64,000 nucleotides of DNA, taken from contig NZ_WUBI01000001.1 of the NCBI RefSeq assembly GCF_009807035.1, positions 1,178,001-1,242,000 of the forward strand, given 5' to 3'. Position numbers and translations under genes: made by a program. Of this stretch, positions 51,116 through 59,585 are shown one piece after another (position 1 is the first letter of the stretch; the number at the start of each line of letters is the position of its first letter). A model generated the notes under the pieces. The model ran no database searches and had not been told where the DNA came from. It saw nothing but the letters and a program-made list of their open reading frames with translations. Source of the stretch: Paenibacillus dendrobii (GTDB lineage: Bacteria; Bacillota; Bacilli; Paenibacillales; Paenibacillaceae).

Positions 51116-52029
51116 CGATATTTTTCGATCATCTTCTGCAGCTTCTGCTTCAGTTCTCGTCTGACCTCTAAAGGCTCCATCACTTCGATCCCATCCCCAA
51201 AACTAAGAACAATCGGCAAAAGCCACTCGATACTGCTGATATTCTGATTTTCAAGGACAATATCCAGTGAGCCATCCTCGTTAAATCGCTTCTCCACTCC
51301 AACAAAAAAATCCAAGGCTCTTGCCATGCATTGCACAGAAAATCTTAATATGATATCCCTGTCCCCATTGCCGAAATGCGTTTGTCTGCCAAAAACCTGC
51401 GGTGGTACCGGTTCATGCAGATGATGCTGAAAATGTTCGCCAGAGACGTTAAGCGAAAGAATTCTCGGCAGTTTAAATTCCCGGTACCCGCTTCGCAGCC
51501 TGCAATATGCGTATAGATACCAGGTATCGTATTTGTACTGCAAATGAATCGGTTCAACGGAACGCTTTACACGCTCACCCTTGATGCTTACATACTCAAA
51601 TTCCAGTACGAACTGGCTCGCAATAGCGTCTTTAATCAACCGCAGTGTTTCATTATATGGTCGCCAGCTCCCGAGATCCAGCGAAATCCCAGGGCTTCGT
51701 ACTGGCTTGTGGACGGTTTGCAGCTTATGGATCGTTTCTTCGGCCTTTTCATCTTCGAAGATGGTGGACATGCTGCGGAGCAGCGTCACAAGGGAGTTCA
51801 CATCATATGAGCCCAGCAGACTTTTATCCATTTTATATTCTTCCATAATGCCGTAGCCGCCGTTCACTCCTTGATATGAAACGACCGGGATCCCTGCAGC
51901 GCAGATGGCATCGATATCTCTGTAAATCGTTCGCTGGGAGACATTATATTTCTCGGCCAGGGCAGATGCTGACAAAACTTCGTGATTCAGCAGCATATAA
52001 ATCATTGAAATGAGCCGTTCAAGCTTCAT
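51106..52029 (-). CDS. HTH/WYL-domain transcriptional regulator (YafY type)
   Basis: This 307-residue regulator has an N-terminal HTH (LEVLSASALAEKYNVSQRTIYRDIDAICAAGIPV-type region, residues 15-50) followed by a WYL domain, where EFEYVSIKGERVKRSVEPIHLQYKYDTWYLYAYCRLRSGYREFKL gives the W-Y-L core and Arg-rich ligand site. The C-terminal WCX-like part is present. AAGGTGG lies before the ATG. Such proteins sense nucleotides, DNA ends or unknown ligands and often repress defence, efflux or stress genes. The pump gene downstream is a plausible target. Confidence 0.9.
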   Translation of the reverse strand: MKLERLISMIYMLLNHEVLSASALAEKYNVSQRTIYRDIDAICAAGIPVVSYQGVNGGYGIMEEYKMDKSLLGSYDVNSLVTLLRSMSTIFEDEKAEETIHKLQTVHKPVRSPGISLDLGSWRPYNETLRLIKDAIASQFVLEFEYVSIKGERVKRSVEPIHLQYKYDTWYLYAYCRLRSGYREFKLPRILSLNVSGEHFQHHLHEPVPPQVFGRQTHFGNGDRDIILRFSVQCMARALDFFVGVEKRFNEDGSLDIVLENQNISSIEWLLPIVLSFGDGIEVMEPLEVRRELKQKLQKMIEKYREV

Positions 52030-52152
52030 GAATTTCCACCTTTATCATTTTGATATCATCGGAATCGAGTTCATTAACTCTTTCATAAATTACTATATAT
52101 CTTTTATTGCTTACCACGTCAATTTAATTAAATGATGTGTCATTTCACATGG

Positions 52153-52202
52153 ATAAGGAGCCTGCATATCACGATGATGAATCGTTCTGCAAAGCTCCTT
52201 AT
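52153..52202 (-). terminator. Hairpin after XRE regulator gene
   Basis: ATAAGGAGC (52153-52161) pairs with GCTCCTTAT (52194-52202) around an interior that also pairs (TGCA/TGCA, ACGAT/ATCGT). It lies 28 bases after the stop. Confidence 0.65.
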
Positions 52203-52229
52203 TTGAAAAGCATCACTGCTGAATTGCCA

Positions 52230-53015
52230 TCATGAAGTATACTCTAACCCGGATCTGATCCACTTTTCAATGACTCCTTGATCTAGAAACGGAGCAATGG
52301 ACCTTAAAGCGCTGATTCCTTTTTCTTCAAAAGATTTACGGGCGCAATCCTCAAGAACTTCATCACTCATGAACGGGGCTAATGACTTCAGCCCATCGAT
52401 GCCTTCTTTTTCGTAAGCCTTTTTGGCACATTCATTGATTGCTTCATCACTCATAAACGGCGCTAAGGACTTCAAAGAGTCGATTCCCTCATTGTCAAAA
52501 GCCTTTCTTGCGCATTCATCAATCACCTCATCGCTCATGAACGGCGCCAAAGACTTCATTTCGCGGATGCCTTCCGTTTCAAACGCCTTTCTTGCGATCT
52601 CGTCAATCAACTCGGTACTGACAAAAGGAGCCATCGAGATCATATCGCGGATTTCAAATTTCGTTTTCATATGTTCAAATACCTCGTCAGCCTGTTCCAC
52701 CTTCAGGATCGGAGCGATGTCGGTTAAATCTTTAATCGTAACATCGTTGTTTTCCAAAAACTCGGAAGTATTGTGGTTCACGAACGTTTGGATGATTTGG
52801 GTTCCTTTACGATTCTCCAGGATTTGGTCGATGGTTACCTCAAATATTTCTGCGATTTCCGGCAGTTTGGAGATATCGGGCATGGTTTCCCCACGTTCCC
52901 AATTGCTGATCGCTTGATAGCTGACCCCCATTTTATCCGCCACTTCCATCTGCGTCATGCCTTTTTCTTTCCTCAGCTTGGCAATGTTTCTGCCGATTTT
53001 GACCATATCAAACAT
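52230..53015 (-). CDS. XRE-family regulator with 28-residue helical repeats
   Basis: This 261-residue protein has an N-terminal lambda-repressor-type HTH (KIGRNIAKLRKEKGMTQMEVADKMGVSYQAISNWERGETMPD, residues 6-46). From about residue 98 it has five to six imperfect tandem repeats of 28 residues, whose core is S-L-A-P-F-M-S-D-E-x-I-x-E-C-A-R-K-A-F-x-x-E-G-I. The last three full copies are the closest. The repeats look like a two-helix solenoid that could bind a protein or peptide. ATG 53015 is used because AAGGAG lies 10 bases upstream; a second ATG three codons on is possible. Its target genes and ligand are unknown; it is a single gene next to an SLH protein gene. Confidence 0.85.
   Translation of the reverse strand: MFDMVKIGRNIAKLRKEKGMTQMEVADKMGVSYQAISNWERGETMPDISKLPEIAEIFEVTIDQILENRKGTQIIQTFVNHNTSEFLENNDVTIKDLTDIAPILKVEQADEVFEHMKTKFEIRDMISMAPFVSTELIDEIARKAFETEGIREMKSLAPFMSDEVIDECARKAFDNEGIDSLKSLAPFMSDEAINECAKKAYEKEGIDGLKSLAPFMSDEVLEDCARKSFEEKGISALRSIAPFLDQGVIEKWIRSGLEYTS
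52253..52724 (-). repeat. Tandem 84-bp coding repeats in XRE gene
   Basis: The DNA encoding residues 98-255 consists of about five to six 84-bp units, each a 28-residue module with APFMSDE and CARKAF blocks. The inner copies are more alike than the outer ones, which suggests unequal crossover growth. Confidence 0.7.
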
Positions 53016-53151
53016 TCCTGTCACACTCCTTAAAGGTTGATGCGTCAAGTGTATACTTGAAACGAGTTTCTGTATATCAAGCGTCGCTTGAGTTGATGAA
53101 TTGCTGGACCTATTCGGTTAGGCCCTGGCTGGCATGCCGAGTCACAACAAT

Positions 53152-53179
53152 AAAGGAACTGCCGCTAAGCAGTTCCTTT
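53152..53179. terminator. Bidirectional terminator after SLH gene
   Basis: Perfect 11-base stem AAAGGAACTGC / GCAGTTCCTTT, loop CGCTAA, with T-rich sequence on the right. It lies 12 bases after the minus-strand SLH gene. Confidence 0.85.
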
Positions 53180-53190
53180 GTCTTTTTCTA

Positions 53191-56100
53191 TTACGGTGTG
53201 TGACTACCCAAAAATTGATAGGATCCTTTCGGATACGTATCCCATTCCCCATACTGGGAAAATGCCATAGAGCCGCTATATACCCCGGACTTCCTTATGA
53301 TGGTTCCTCCCAATGGCAAAAACTGCTCCTTCGAATTCGGGTCACCCAATACATCAATGACTTTACCATCCTTCTTCAATACGATAGCCGTAACATTAAA
53401 ATTGCTAGGGTCATATAAAAACAGATCGTCATAATTGTAATAGGTGATATCCGTTAAATCGAAGACATCATAGAAAATAGCGTCTATAAAAATGACAGGA
53501 TTAAAGAGGATTTTCTGCATTGGAAAAGAAACGATTTTCTGTTGATTCGTTTTTTTCATCCATTCATGGACTTCAATTTCATAACCTGTTCCGAGGTCAA
53601 TGGACCCCTTAGCATCGTTACGGAATAACTCGAATGCAATTCGGCCGTCCCCACCATCCAAATACTCCGAGAAAAACAAGGTCGGCGCCGTTTGTTGTTC
53701 CACATCGATTTCAAATATCGCAGCCTTTCCGTCAGCCCCAACGACCCAGTACGTTTGTTTCTCGGTGGGTATAGTCCATGTTCTGCCGTTAAAGGTTTGC
53801 GGTCCTGAAAAGGTCTTGGTTGGGCTTCCCGTATACAGCTTGAACGAATTTTCGTTGGCAAACAAATTCCACAAATCATAGGAAACGTTTTGAACTCCTG
53901 TTTTGGTGTGGATGGCAACCCGTCCATTCGCGACAAGTGGAGCATTGCGTACCGTAAAATGATATTCAGTGCTTCCGCCCTTACCATCCGAAGCAATGAT
54001 CGATATTTCGGAACTTCCGGCTTTCGTTCCCGGAGTTAGAATGAGCTTGGAAGATTGAATTTCGGCATTCACGTATTCGGACGTATTCCCCAGTGAAAAG
54101 GTCAGGGCATCTCCATCTGGATCGCGGAAGATCTGATTCAATTCAGTTACATGCTCAGAACTGTATCCAGGGGTTAAGATCTGTTCTCCAATGCCGCCTA
54201 TCAGCACCGGTTTCTCATTCGGCTTGTCATTCCCCAAGGAAACCTGGACTCCGAAAGCTGTCGCCGCCGTTCCTCCTTGCCCATCATTCACGGACACACT
54301 TACGCTCGTCTGTCCTGCGTTGACAGGGGTTAGTGTAAGTACAGCACCTGACACAGAAACTTGAACTACACCGGGGTCATAGGTTATGGCGGTCACTGTT
54401 AACGGATCGTTATCGGTATCCTCCATATATCCGCTCAAATCGAGCAGAACGTCCCCTGATCCGATTTGAAGCGTCTGATCCGGTATCGCCGAGATCGATG
54501 GATCGTGGTTCGTAAGCGGGATCTCCTCCACGCTTACAGGGACGATAACGTTCGCTACAGCACCATAGATATCTTTTACGGCGATGTTAATATTCGTTTG
54601 ACCGACATTTGCCGGTGTCAAGGATAGAACCCCGTTATTGATCGCAGCCTGAACCACCTGATGGTCATAAGACAGATCATCAATCGCGAACGCAAGCTGA
54701 TCCTGGTCAGGATCCACGACATAATCGGAAAGTTCGACTGTCTGTACCGATCCATTGTTAAGCAAATGCTGCACAGGTACTGGACTTGCTATCGGCGAAC
54801 GGTTTGCCGGCTCCGTTATAATCAATCTGAATGTTTGCGTCAGTATTTGATTCGCGTATTCGGAAGTTATAGTGACCTCGGCTGTTCCCGTTTTTAAAGC
54901 AGATAGCTTCAAAGTATTTCCGGATAGATCGGAACTGGCAATGCTTGGATCATGGATGCTCACGGTATAATTCAACGGATACTTGTCCGTATTCTCAAAA
55001 AAAGAATTCAAGTCAAGAATCATGTCCCCGGTTCCAAGCTGCAGCGTTTGATCTGGGATGGTGGCATTCACGGATACATTAAATGAAAAATTAGCCGTTT
55101 TTCCGTTCTGGTCGTCCGCAACAATCGAAATTTTCGCTGATCCTTTCCCTACGGGAGTGATCGTCAACATATTTCCTGCAACTGTAGCCTTAGCAACTTT
55201 ACTGCTCATCGAAATGGCGCTAAATTTAATGGTTGATTGCTCGTTATCTTTAATAAATTGGGATAAGTCGATGGTATACGGTGCATCCCCAAGCAAGCTG
55301 AGCCGTGGATCTTCAAACGGCTGAATCAGCTGCGGAGGCGTATTTACGCTGCCATTGCTGCCGTTTCCTATATTGGAGGAATTCCCGGAAGCGTTTGATG
55401 CCGGTGCGGTTTGAACATGAGAAGAACCCGTATTTACTCCAGACACTTGCGTTATGGCCGCCCCGTTCGCCAGCGTAATCGACTGAACGTTACTATTAGC
55501 GCCTACTTCTATTTTTGCACCCTTATTGTTCACCGCAAGTTCTCCAATAGTTCCCGTACTATCTATGGATACGTTGCCAGCACCATCAGCGACTAATTTG
55601 GATATCGTTGCGGCTCCACTGATTTGAACAGGATCGGGATTATTCAACACGACTTGCGGAAAAATCCCCTCCAGACTCACCTTCGTTGCGCCTTTATCTA
55701 CGGATAATTGATTGATGCTTGCAGCTGAACCCGCTGTGATCGAGGCATCCGAAATCAATGATATCTGTTCAATTGACGTGTTACCGGATGCAACCACATG
55801 GACGTCGGTTTTGTTTACCCGAACGTCATTCAGATCAGAACTATCGAATACGACCGTATTCTCATCTCCGCCCTCAATGAATGTTTTCCCCTGAACGGTT
55901 ATTTGATGGGCATAAAAGTCATTTTGAAGTTCGCTTTTGATTCTCAAATCGCCGGAGATGTTAAGATCGGTCACGCTAATGAAGTCACTAGCTACTTCCA
56001 ACTTCCCATCCAGAGTAGCTCCATGCCCGTCTAATATGATATTCCGCTTGAATTCTGCCTCGGATGGTTTGGCATTTTCTCCTCCGCTGCGCAGCTCGAG

Positions 56101-56925
56101 ATAGGTGATCTTCTCGATTTCCTTCCCTTTCAGAACAAATTGGATTCCGGCGTCCTGAAGAATACCTGCATTGCTATCTTGCAAAATAGGGGCAATTCTA
56201 TCCCCCATGGTATAGCGAATGCCGTTGATTTGAACTTGATTGCCCAGCACCTTCTGAATTTCTGCCGGTCTGTTGATTGGCATAAATGTTTCAACAATCA
56301 TTTCGGCTGCTTCTTCCCGATTCACCGAAGCGCGAGGTAGAAATTGGGTGTTCTTTGTTTTCATGAATCCCTTCTGGATCGCGGATTGCACAGATGCTTG
56401 TGCCCAGGAGGCAATGCTATTCCAGTCAAGCGGATATTGAAATTGCGGGACCTTCTGAATCTCGGCGAATTGGGAGGCTCGCATCAATATGACAGCCATT
56501 TCTTCCCTTGTTACCGCTCTGTCAGGATAAAAATGATTTCGGTCGCCTTGCATCAATTTAGCCTGGTTAACGGCTTCGATCGCGCCTCGATACCAACCGT
56601 CTGATTTTACGTCTTGAAAAGTCGATCCCTGGCTATTCATTGGCAATTGCAGGGCCCTAGTAAGTATAACGGCCAAATCTTTTCTCGTTAAAGCTGCTTT
56701 GGAATGGATTCCTGTTCCCGGTTCGCCGCTCATCCATCCACGACTTTGGGCAATTTCGAAGTACTTGCTATCCGCCTTGTTTGAAGTCTTTGGATCGGAA
56801 ACCTTCGAAGAGGTCACAGTTTTCGCTCCCATTGCCATAGCCCCATGATTTGCCGGAGAGACGATAGAAGCTAATAAAATTCCAATCATAACTGCACTGC
56901 TTTTACCTTTTGAATGCAATATCAT
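53191..56925 (-). CDS. S-layer-homology surface protein with beta-helix, Ig-like repeats and C-terminal domain
   Basis: This exported protein of about 1244 residues has a signal peptide (SSAVMIGILLASIVSPANHG, cleavage near AMA). Three SLH modules (about residues 50-225) contain LTRKDLAVILTRAL, VTREEMAVILMRAS and VNREEAAEMIVETF and anchor it to cell-wall polymers. A beta-helix-like region (about 250-520) of short strand repeats follows. Then there are about five Ig/cadherin-like modules, each closing with L-x-L-x-P-x-x-x-G-x-x-x-I-x-V-x-x-x-D-x-x-G. The last 190 residues (FFSEYLDGGDGRIAFELF... DGKVIDVLGD) recall a lamin-tail-like domain. A paralog with the same design lies next to it at 57-59 kb. 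The second Met is used because AGGA lies 4 bases upstream; a GTG directly before it is possible. Confidence 0.85.
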   Translation of the reverse strand: MILHSKGKSSAVMIGILLASIVSPANHGAMAMGAKTVTSSKVSDPKTSNKADSKYFEIAQSRGWMSGEPGTGIHSKAALTRKDLAVILTRALQLPMNSQGSTFQDVKSDGWYRGAIEAVNQAKLMQGDRNHFYPDRAVTREEMAVILMRASQFAEIQKVPQFQYPLDWNSIASWAQASVQSAIQKGFMKTKNTQFLPRASVNREEAAEMIVETFMPINRPAEIQKVLGNQVQINGIRYTMGDRIAPILQDSNAGILQDAGIQFVLKGKEIEKITYLELRSGGENAKPSEAEFKRNIILDGHGATLDGKLEVASDFISVTDLNISGDLRIKSELQNDFYAHQITVQGKTFIEGGDENTVVFDSSDLNDVRVNKTDVHVVASGNTSIEQISLISDASITAGSAASINQLSVDKGATKVSLEGIFPQVVLNNPDPVQISGAATISKLVADGAGNVSIDSTGTIGELAVNNKGAKIEVGANSNVQSITLANGAAITQVSGVNTGSSHVQTAPASNASGNSSNIGNGSNGSVNTPPQLIQPFEDPRLSLLGDAPYTIDLSQFIKDNEQSTIKFSAISMSSKVAKATVAGNMLTITPVGKGSAKISIVADDQNGKTANFSFNVSVNATIPDQTLQLGTGDMILDLNSFFENTDKYPLNYTVSIHDPSIASSDLSGNTLKLSALKTGTAEVTITSEYANQILTQTFRLIITEPANRSPIASPVPVQHLLNNGSVQTVELSDYVVDPDQDQLAFAIDDLSYDHQVVQAAINNGVLSLTPANVGQTNINIAVKDIYGAVANVIVPVSVEEIPLTNHDPSISAIPDQTLQIGSGDVLLDLSGYMEDTDNDPLTVTAITYDPGVVQVSVSGAVLTLTPVNAGQTSVSVSVNDGQGGTAATAFGVQVSLGNDKPNEKPVLIGGIGEQILTPGYSSEHVTELNQIFRDPDGDALTFSLGNTSEYVNAEIQSSKLILTPGTKAGSSEISIIASDGKGGSTEYHFTVRNAPLVANGRVAIHTKTGVQNVSYDLWNLFANENSFKLYTGSPTKTFSGPQTFNGRTWTIPTEKQTYWVVGADGKAAIFEIDVEQQTAPTLFFSEYLDGGDGRIAFELFRNDAKGSIDLGTGYEIEVHEWMKKTNQQKIVSFPMQKILFNPVIFIDAIFYDVFDLTDITYYNYDDLFLYDPSNFNVTAIVLKKDGKVIDVLGDPNSKEQFLPLGGTIIRKSGVYSGSMAFSQYGEWDTYPKGSYQFLGSHTP

Positions 56926-57021
56926 CACTTCCTAAGTTTCACTATGATAGAACTTCATGAGTCATTCACATAAAAGCAAGCAACTGCATGAAAGACATGC
57001 AGTCGCTTTGATCATTTGTTA

Positions 57022-59367
57022 CTAATCGGCATTGTAATAGCCTAAACCGCTAAGATCATTGGTATCTTTATCAATCCATTGATTCGGTTGATATTCGCTC
57101 CCATGCAGCAACCCCGAAATACGTTCAATAGATTTGCCAGGGATAAAAAAGGCCTTATCCACGACTTGACCGTCATATTCGAGAGTCAAATACACGGGTG
57201 CACTATCATCTGCAAAGAAAGACATCACGGTCTTGTAGTCCGGCGTGATTTCCTCTCCCTCATAGAATGCTTCGCCAATCGTAAAAGTCTTACCGGCCAG
57301 AATCTTCAAGTTCTCGTCGTTAATTTGAATATCTTCGCTTCCATTCGTAAGTGTAATCTTTATTTTGTTGGCATCCAGATCAAGATTGGTAGGATTATAT
57401 ATTTCAATAGCCTGTAATAACTCGTAATCACCCTGACCCCAGAATAGTTCGGAAAAGAAAATTGAATACTCTTTGACCTCAACCATAAACGTGGTCTCAG
57501 CAATCCCGCCTTGACCGTCGTTGGCCTTGACCGTAATCGTTGCCGTTCCCGCCGCTATTGGCATCAATTTCAGATCCGTTCCTTCCACCGCTGCACTGAC
57601 GATGTTCGTATCCGAGGACTCGGCTTCGTAAGTTAGAGCATCCCCGTCCGCATCCGTGAACACGTTCGCGATGCTGACCGTTTGTGTTCCGCTCGTCACA
57701 CTGATGTTCTGATTACCGACCGGATTCGCCTCGGTCGGGGCATGATTGATCGGAGCCGGCACCGTGATCGTCGTCTGGAACGTGGTCTCAGCAATCCCAC
57801 CTTGACCATCGTTGGCCTTGACCGTGATCGTTGCCGTTCCCGCCGCCGTTGGCGTCAATTTCAGATCCGTTCCTTCGACCACTGCACTGACGATGTTCGT
57901 ATCCGAGGATTTGGCTTCGTAGGTCAGGACATCCCCGTCCGCATCCGTGAACACGTTCGCAATGCTGATCGTTTGCGTTCCGCTCGTCACGCTGATGTTC
58001 TGATTACCGACCGGATTCGCCTCGGTCGGGGCATGATTGACTGATGGCAACGGAGGTGTAGGCTCATCAGTTCCTGGTGACACAGGGTCTGTAGGATTAC
58101 CGGCCGCTGAACCGCTTGATGGTTCCGAACTCTTAGGTGTTGTCGCCATTGGAATCGGGGTACCGTCTTCCAAGGTCACGATTTGGATCTGCTTCTGAAC
58201 CTGAGCTAAGTTCTGAATAACATCCGATAATGCAGTCCCTTTTGGTAGAACCAAGTGCTTCACCTTGATATCTGAACCCAACGTAATTTTGGCGCCTTTT
58301 TGGACGATCATGGACTCAACCGTTCCTGAGCCGCTCAACAAAAGCGGATTTTGTGTATTGATGGCCATCCTCTGTATGTCCGTGTTCATCAGAACATCGC
58401 CGGCATTCCCTTGAATGTTCACTTGAGAGAGAGCTTGTCCGCTTAAAACCAAATGATTCCCCGAGATTTTGATCAGACAACCGGATGATATTCCTGACGT
58501 ATCCAAGTAAATAGGTTTCGCCTTAGTTCCTGACTGGATGATCTCAATCTCTGACAGTTCCTGCACATTTCTTGCAGCAGATTTGAACTTCAGTATGGCT
58601 CCTTGCAACGCGTTCCTGTTTTCGACATGAAGCAAAAACTTCTGTAATTCACCGGTTACCAGGAATGGCGTTTCATCAATGGTAATAACATCTTCTTCAA
58701 TCTTAGAGATAACGGCTGTATGTTCTCGCTGTGGGAAAATATCCACCAAGTAACGCGCTATGTCTTGCCGCTGAAGCTTTTGTTTGGGCAGAAAATCCCT
58801 TTCCGGTGCATCCATCAGACCCAATCGGATGGCTGACTCTACAGAATGAATTGCCCATTGGCTTACACTCTGCTTGTCAGAATAGTCCACACTCAGACCT
58901 CCTGACGTTCCTTGGCCTTGAACAGCTCTTACCAAAATAGCCGCCAATTCCTCTCTTGTAACGGGGTCCTCCGGTCGGAACGTGTTGCTGTTGCCGCTCA
59001 TAAGACCGGATTGCCGAACCGCCTCTATATATTTTGAAGACCGGCTTCCTTTCTGGACGTCCATATAGCTGAATTGCTGTTCAGATGGAACCAGTTTCAT
59101 CGCTTTAACCAGCAGTTCTGCAAGCTCTGCTCTAGTCAATAAAGCCGTAGGTTTGAACTCTCCACTCGGGTATCCATTCATAAGTCCTAAATTTACGGCT
59201 TCAAGAATGGATTGTTCCTTATCCTGAGCTATGAGCTTTTGATCCGAAAAAACATGCCCCACGAATTGTGCAGCCGGATATTGAATGGGATTAGCATAGG
59301 CATTCCTTGCACCTATAGCGGATGATAATAATATAGTTGCAAGTAAAATAGCTCTCCATTTCTGCAT
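57022..59367 (-). CDS. S-layer-homology surface protein, paralog with duplicated Ig-like module
   Basis: About 781 residues from ATG 59367, which has AAGGGGA 6 bases upstream (the frame opens 28 codons earlier without a site). Signal peptide KWRAILLATILLSSAIGARN, cleavage near AYA-NP. Three SLH modules (LTRAELAELLVKAM, VTREELAAILVRAV, LQRQDIARYLVDIF), a shorter beta-helix-like region, a Pro/Thr/Ser-rich linker (PKSSEPSSGSAAGNPTDPVS), then two nearly identical 97-residue Ig/cadherin-like modules (VGNQNISVTSGTQT...NVFTDADGD...GGIAETTF). A C-terminal domain (FFSELFWGQGDYELLQAIEIYNP ... YDGQVVDKAFF) is similar to that of its neighbour. It is a separately transcribed gene about 100 bases upstream of the larger paralog. 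Probable role: surface adhesion, cell-wall architecture or binding of an extracellular polymer. Confidence 0.85.
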   Translation of the reverse strand: MQKWRAILLATILLSSAIGARNAYANPIQYPAAQFVGHVFSDQKLIAQDKEQSILEAVNLGLMNGYPSGEFKPTALLTRAELAELLVKAMKLVPSEQQFSYMDVQKGSRSSKYIEAVRQSGLMSGNSNTFRPEDPVTREELAAILVRAVQGQGTSGGLSVDYSDKQSVSQWAIHSVESAIRLGLMDAPERDFLPKQKLQRQDIARYLVDIFPQREHTAVISKIEEDVITIDETPFLVTGELQKFLLHVENRNALQGAILKFKSAARNVQELSEIEIIQSGTKAKPIYLDTSGISSGCLIKISGNHLVLSGQALSQVNIQGNAGDVLMNTDIQRMAINTQNPLLLSGSGTVESMIVQKGAKITLGSDIKVKHLVLPKGTALSDVIQNLAQVQKQIQIVTLEDGTPIPMATTPKSSEPSSGSAAGNPTDPVSPGTDEPTPPLPSVNHAPTEANPVGNQNISVTSGTQTISIANVFTDADGDVLTYEAKSSDTNIVSAVVEGTDLKLTPTAAGTATITVKANDGQGGIAETTFQTTITVPAPINHAPTEANPVGNQNISVTSGTQTVSIANVFTDADGDALTYEAESSDTNIVSAAVEGTDLKLMPIAAGTATITVKANDGQGGIAETTFMVEVKEYSIFFSELFWGQGDYELLQAIEIYNPTNLDLDANKIKITLTNGSEDIQINDENLKILAGKTFTIGEAFYEGEEITPDYKTVMSFFADDSAPVYLTLEYDGQVVDKAFFIPGKSIERISGLLHGSEYQPNQWIDKDTNDLSGLGYYNAD
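57488..57749 (-). repeat. Direct repeat copy A in SLH gene
   Basis: A stretch of 262 bases, nearly identical to 57779-58040, encoding one 97-residue module. Period is 291 bases. The high identity suggests recent duplication. Confidence 0.9.
57779..58040 (-). repeat. Direct repeat copy B in SLH gene
   Basis: Second copy of the 262-base unit, differing from copy A at a few positions only (for example Ile/Thr and Glu/Lys changes in the protein). Confidence 0.9.
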
Positions 59368-59506
59368 AACGTGTCCCCTTAAATCAATTTTTTCAACATT
59401 TTTCGATATAAAATTCATTATAGAGATCCATTCTGAACGGATTCTGAACAACTTTTGACTATAAGTCCCTAAATTTGGTTCTATATACCTAATTGAAAAA
59501 CAAAAA

Positions 59507-59531
59507 AACCTCCATCTTTGAGATGAAGGTT
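59507..59531 (-). terminator. Terminator of helicase cassette
   Basis: Stem AACCTtCATCT / AGATGgAGGTT with loop CAA, followed by T7 on the minus strand. It is the only terminator after the three-gene cassette, which supports one transcript. Confidence 0.85.
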
Positions 59532-59585
59532 ATAAATGGTAACTCGTCATTTTTTCATCGAATCGGCTTGGGAGAATACGGTCTC

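Noticed and set aside
57488..58040. CRISPR-like or mobile repeat
   Set aside because: There are only two long copies, both in frame inside a coding module of an SLH protein. There are no spacers or cas genes.
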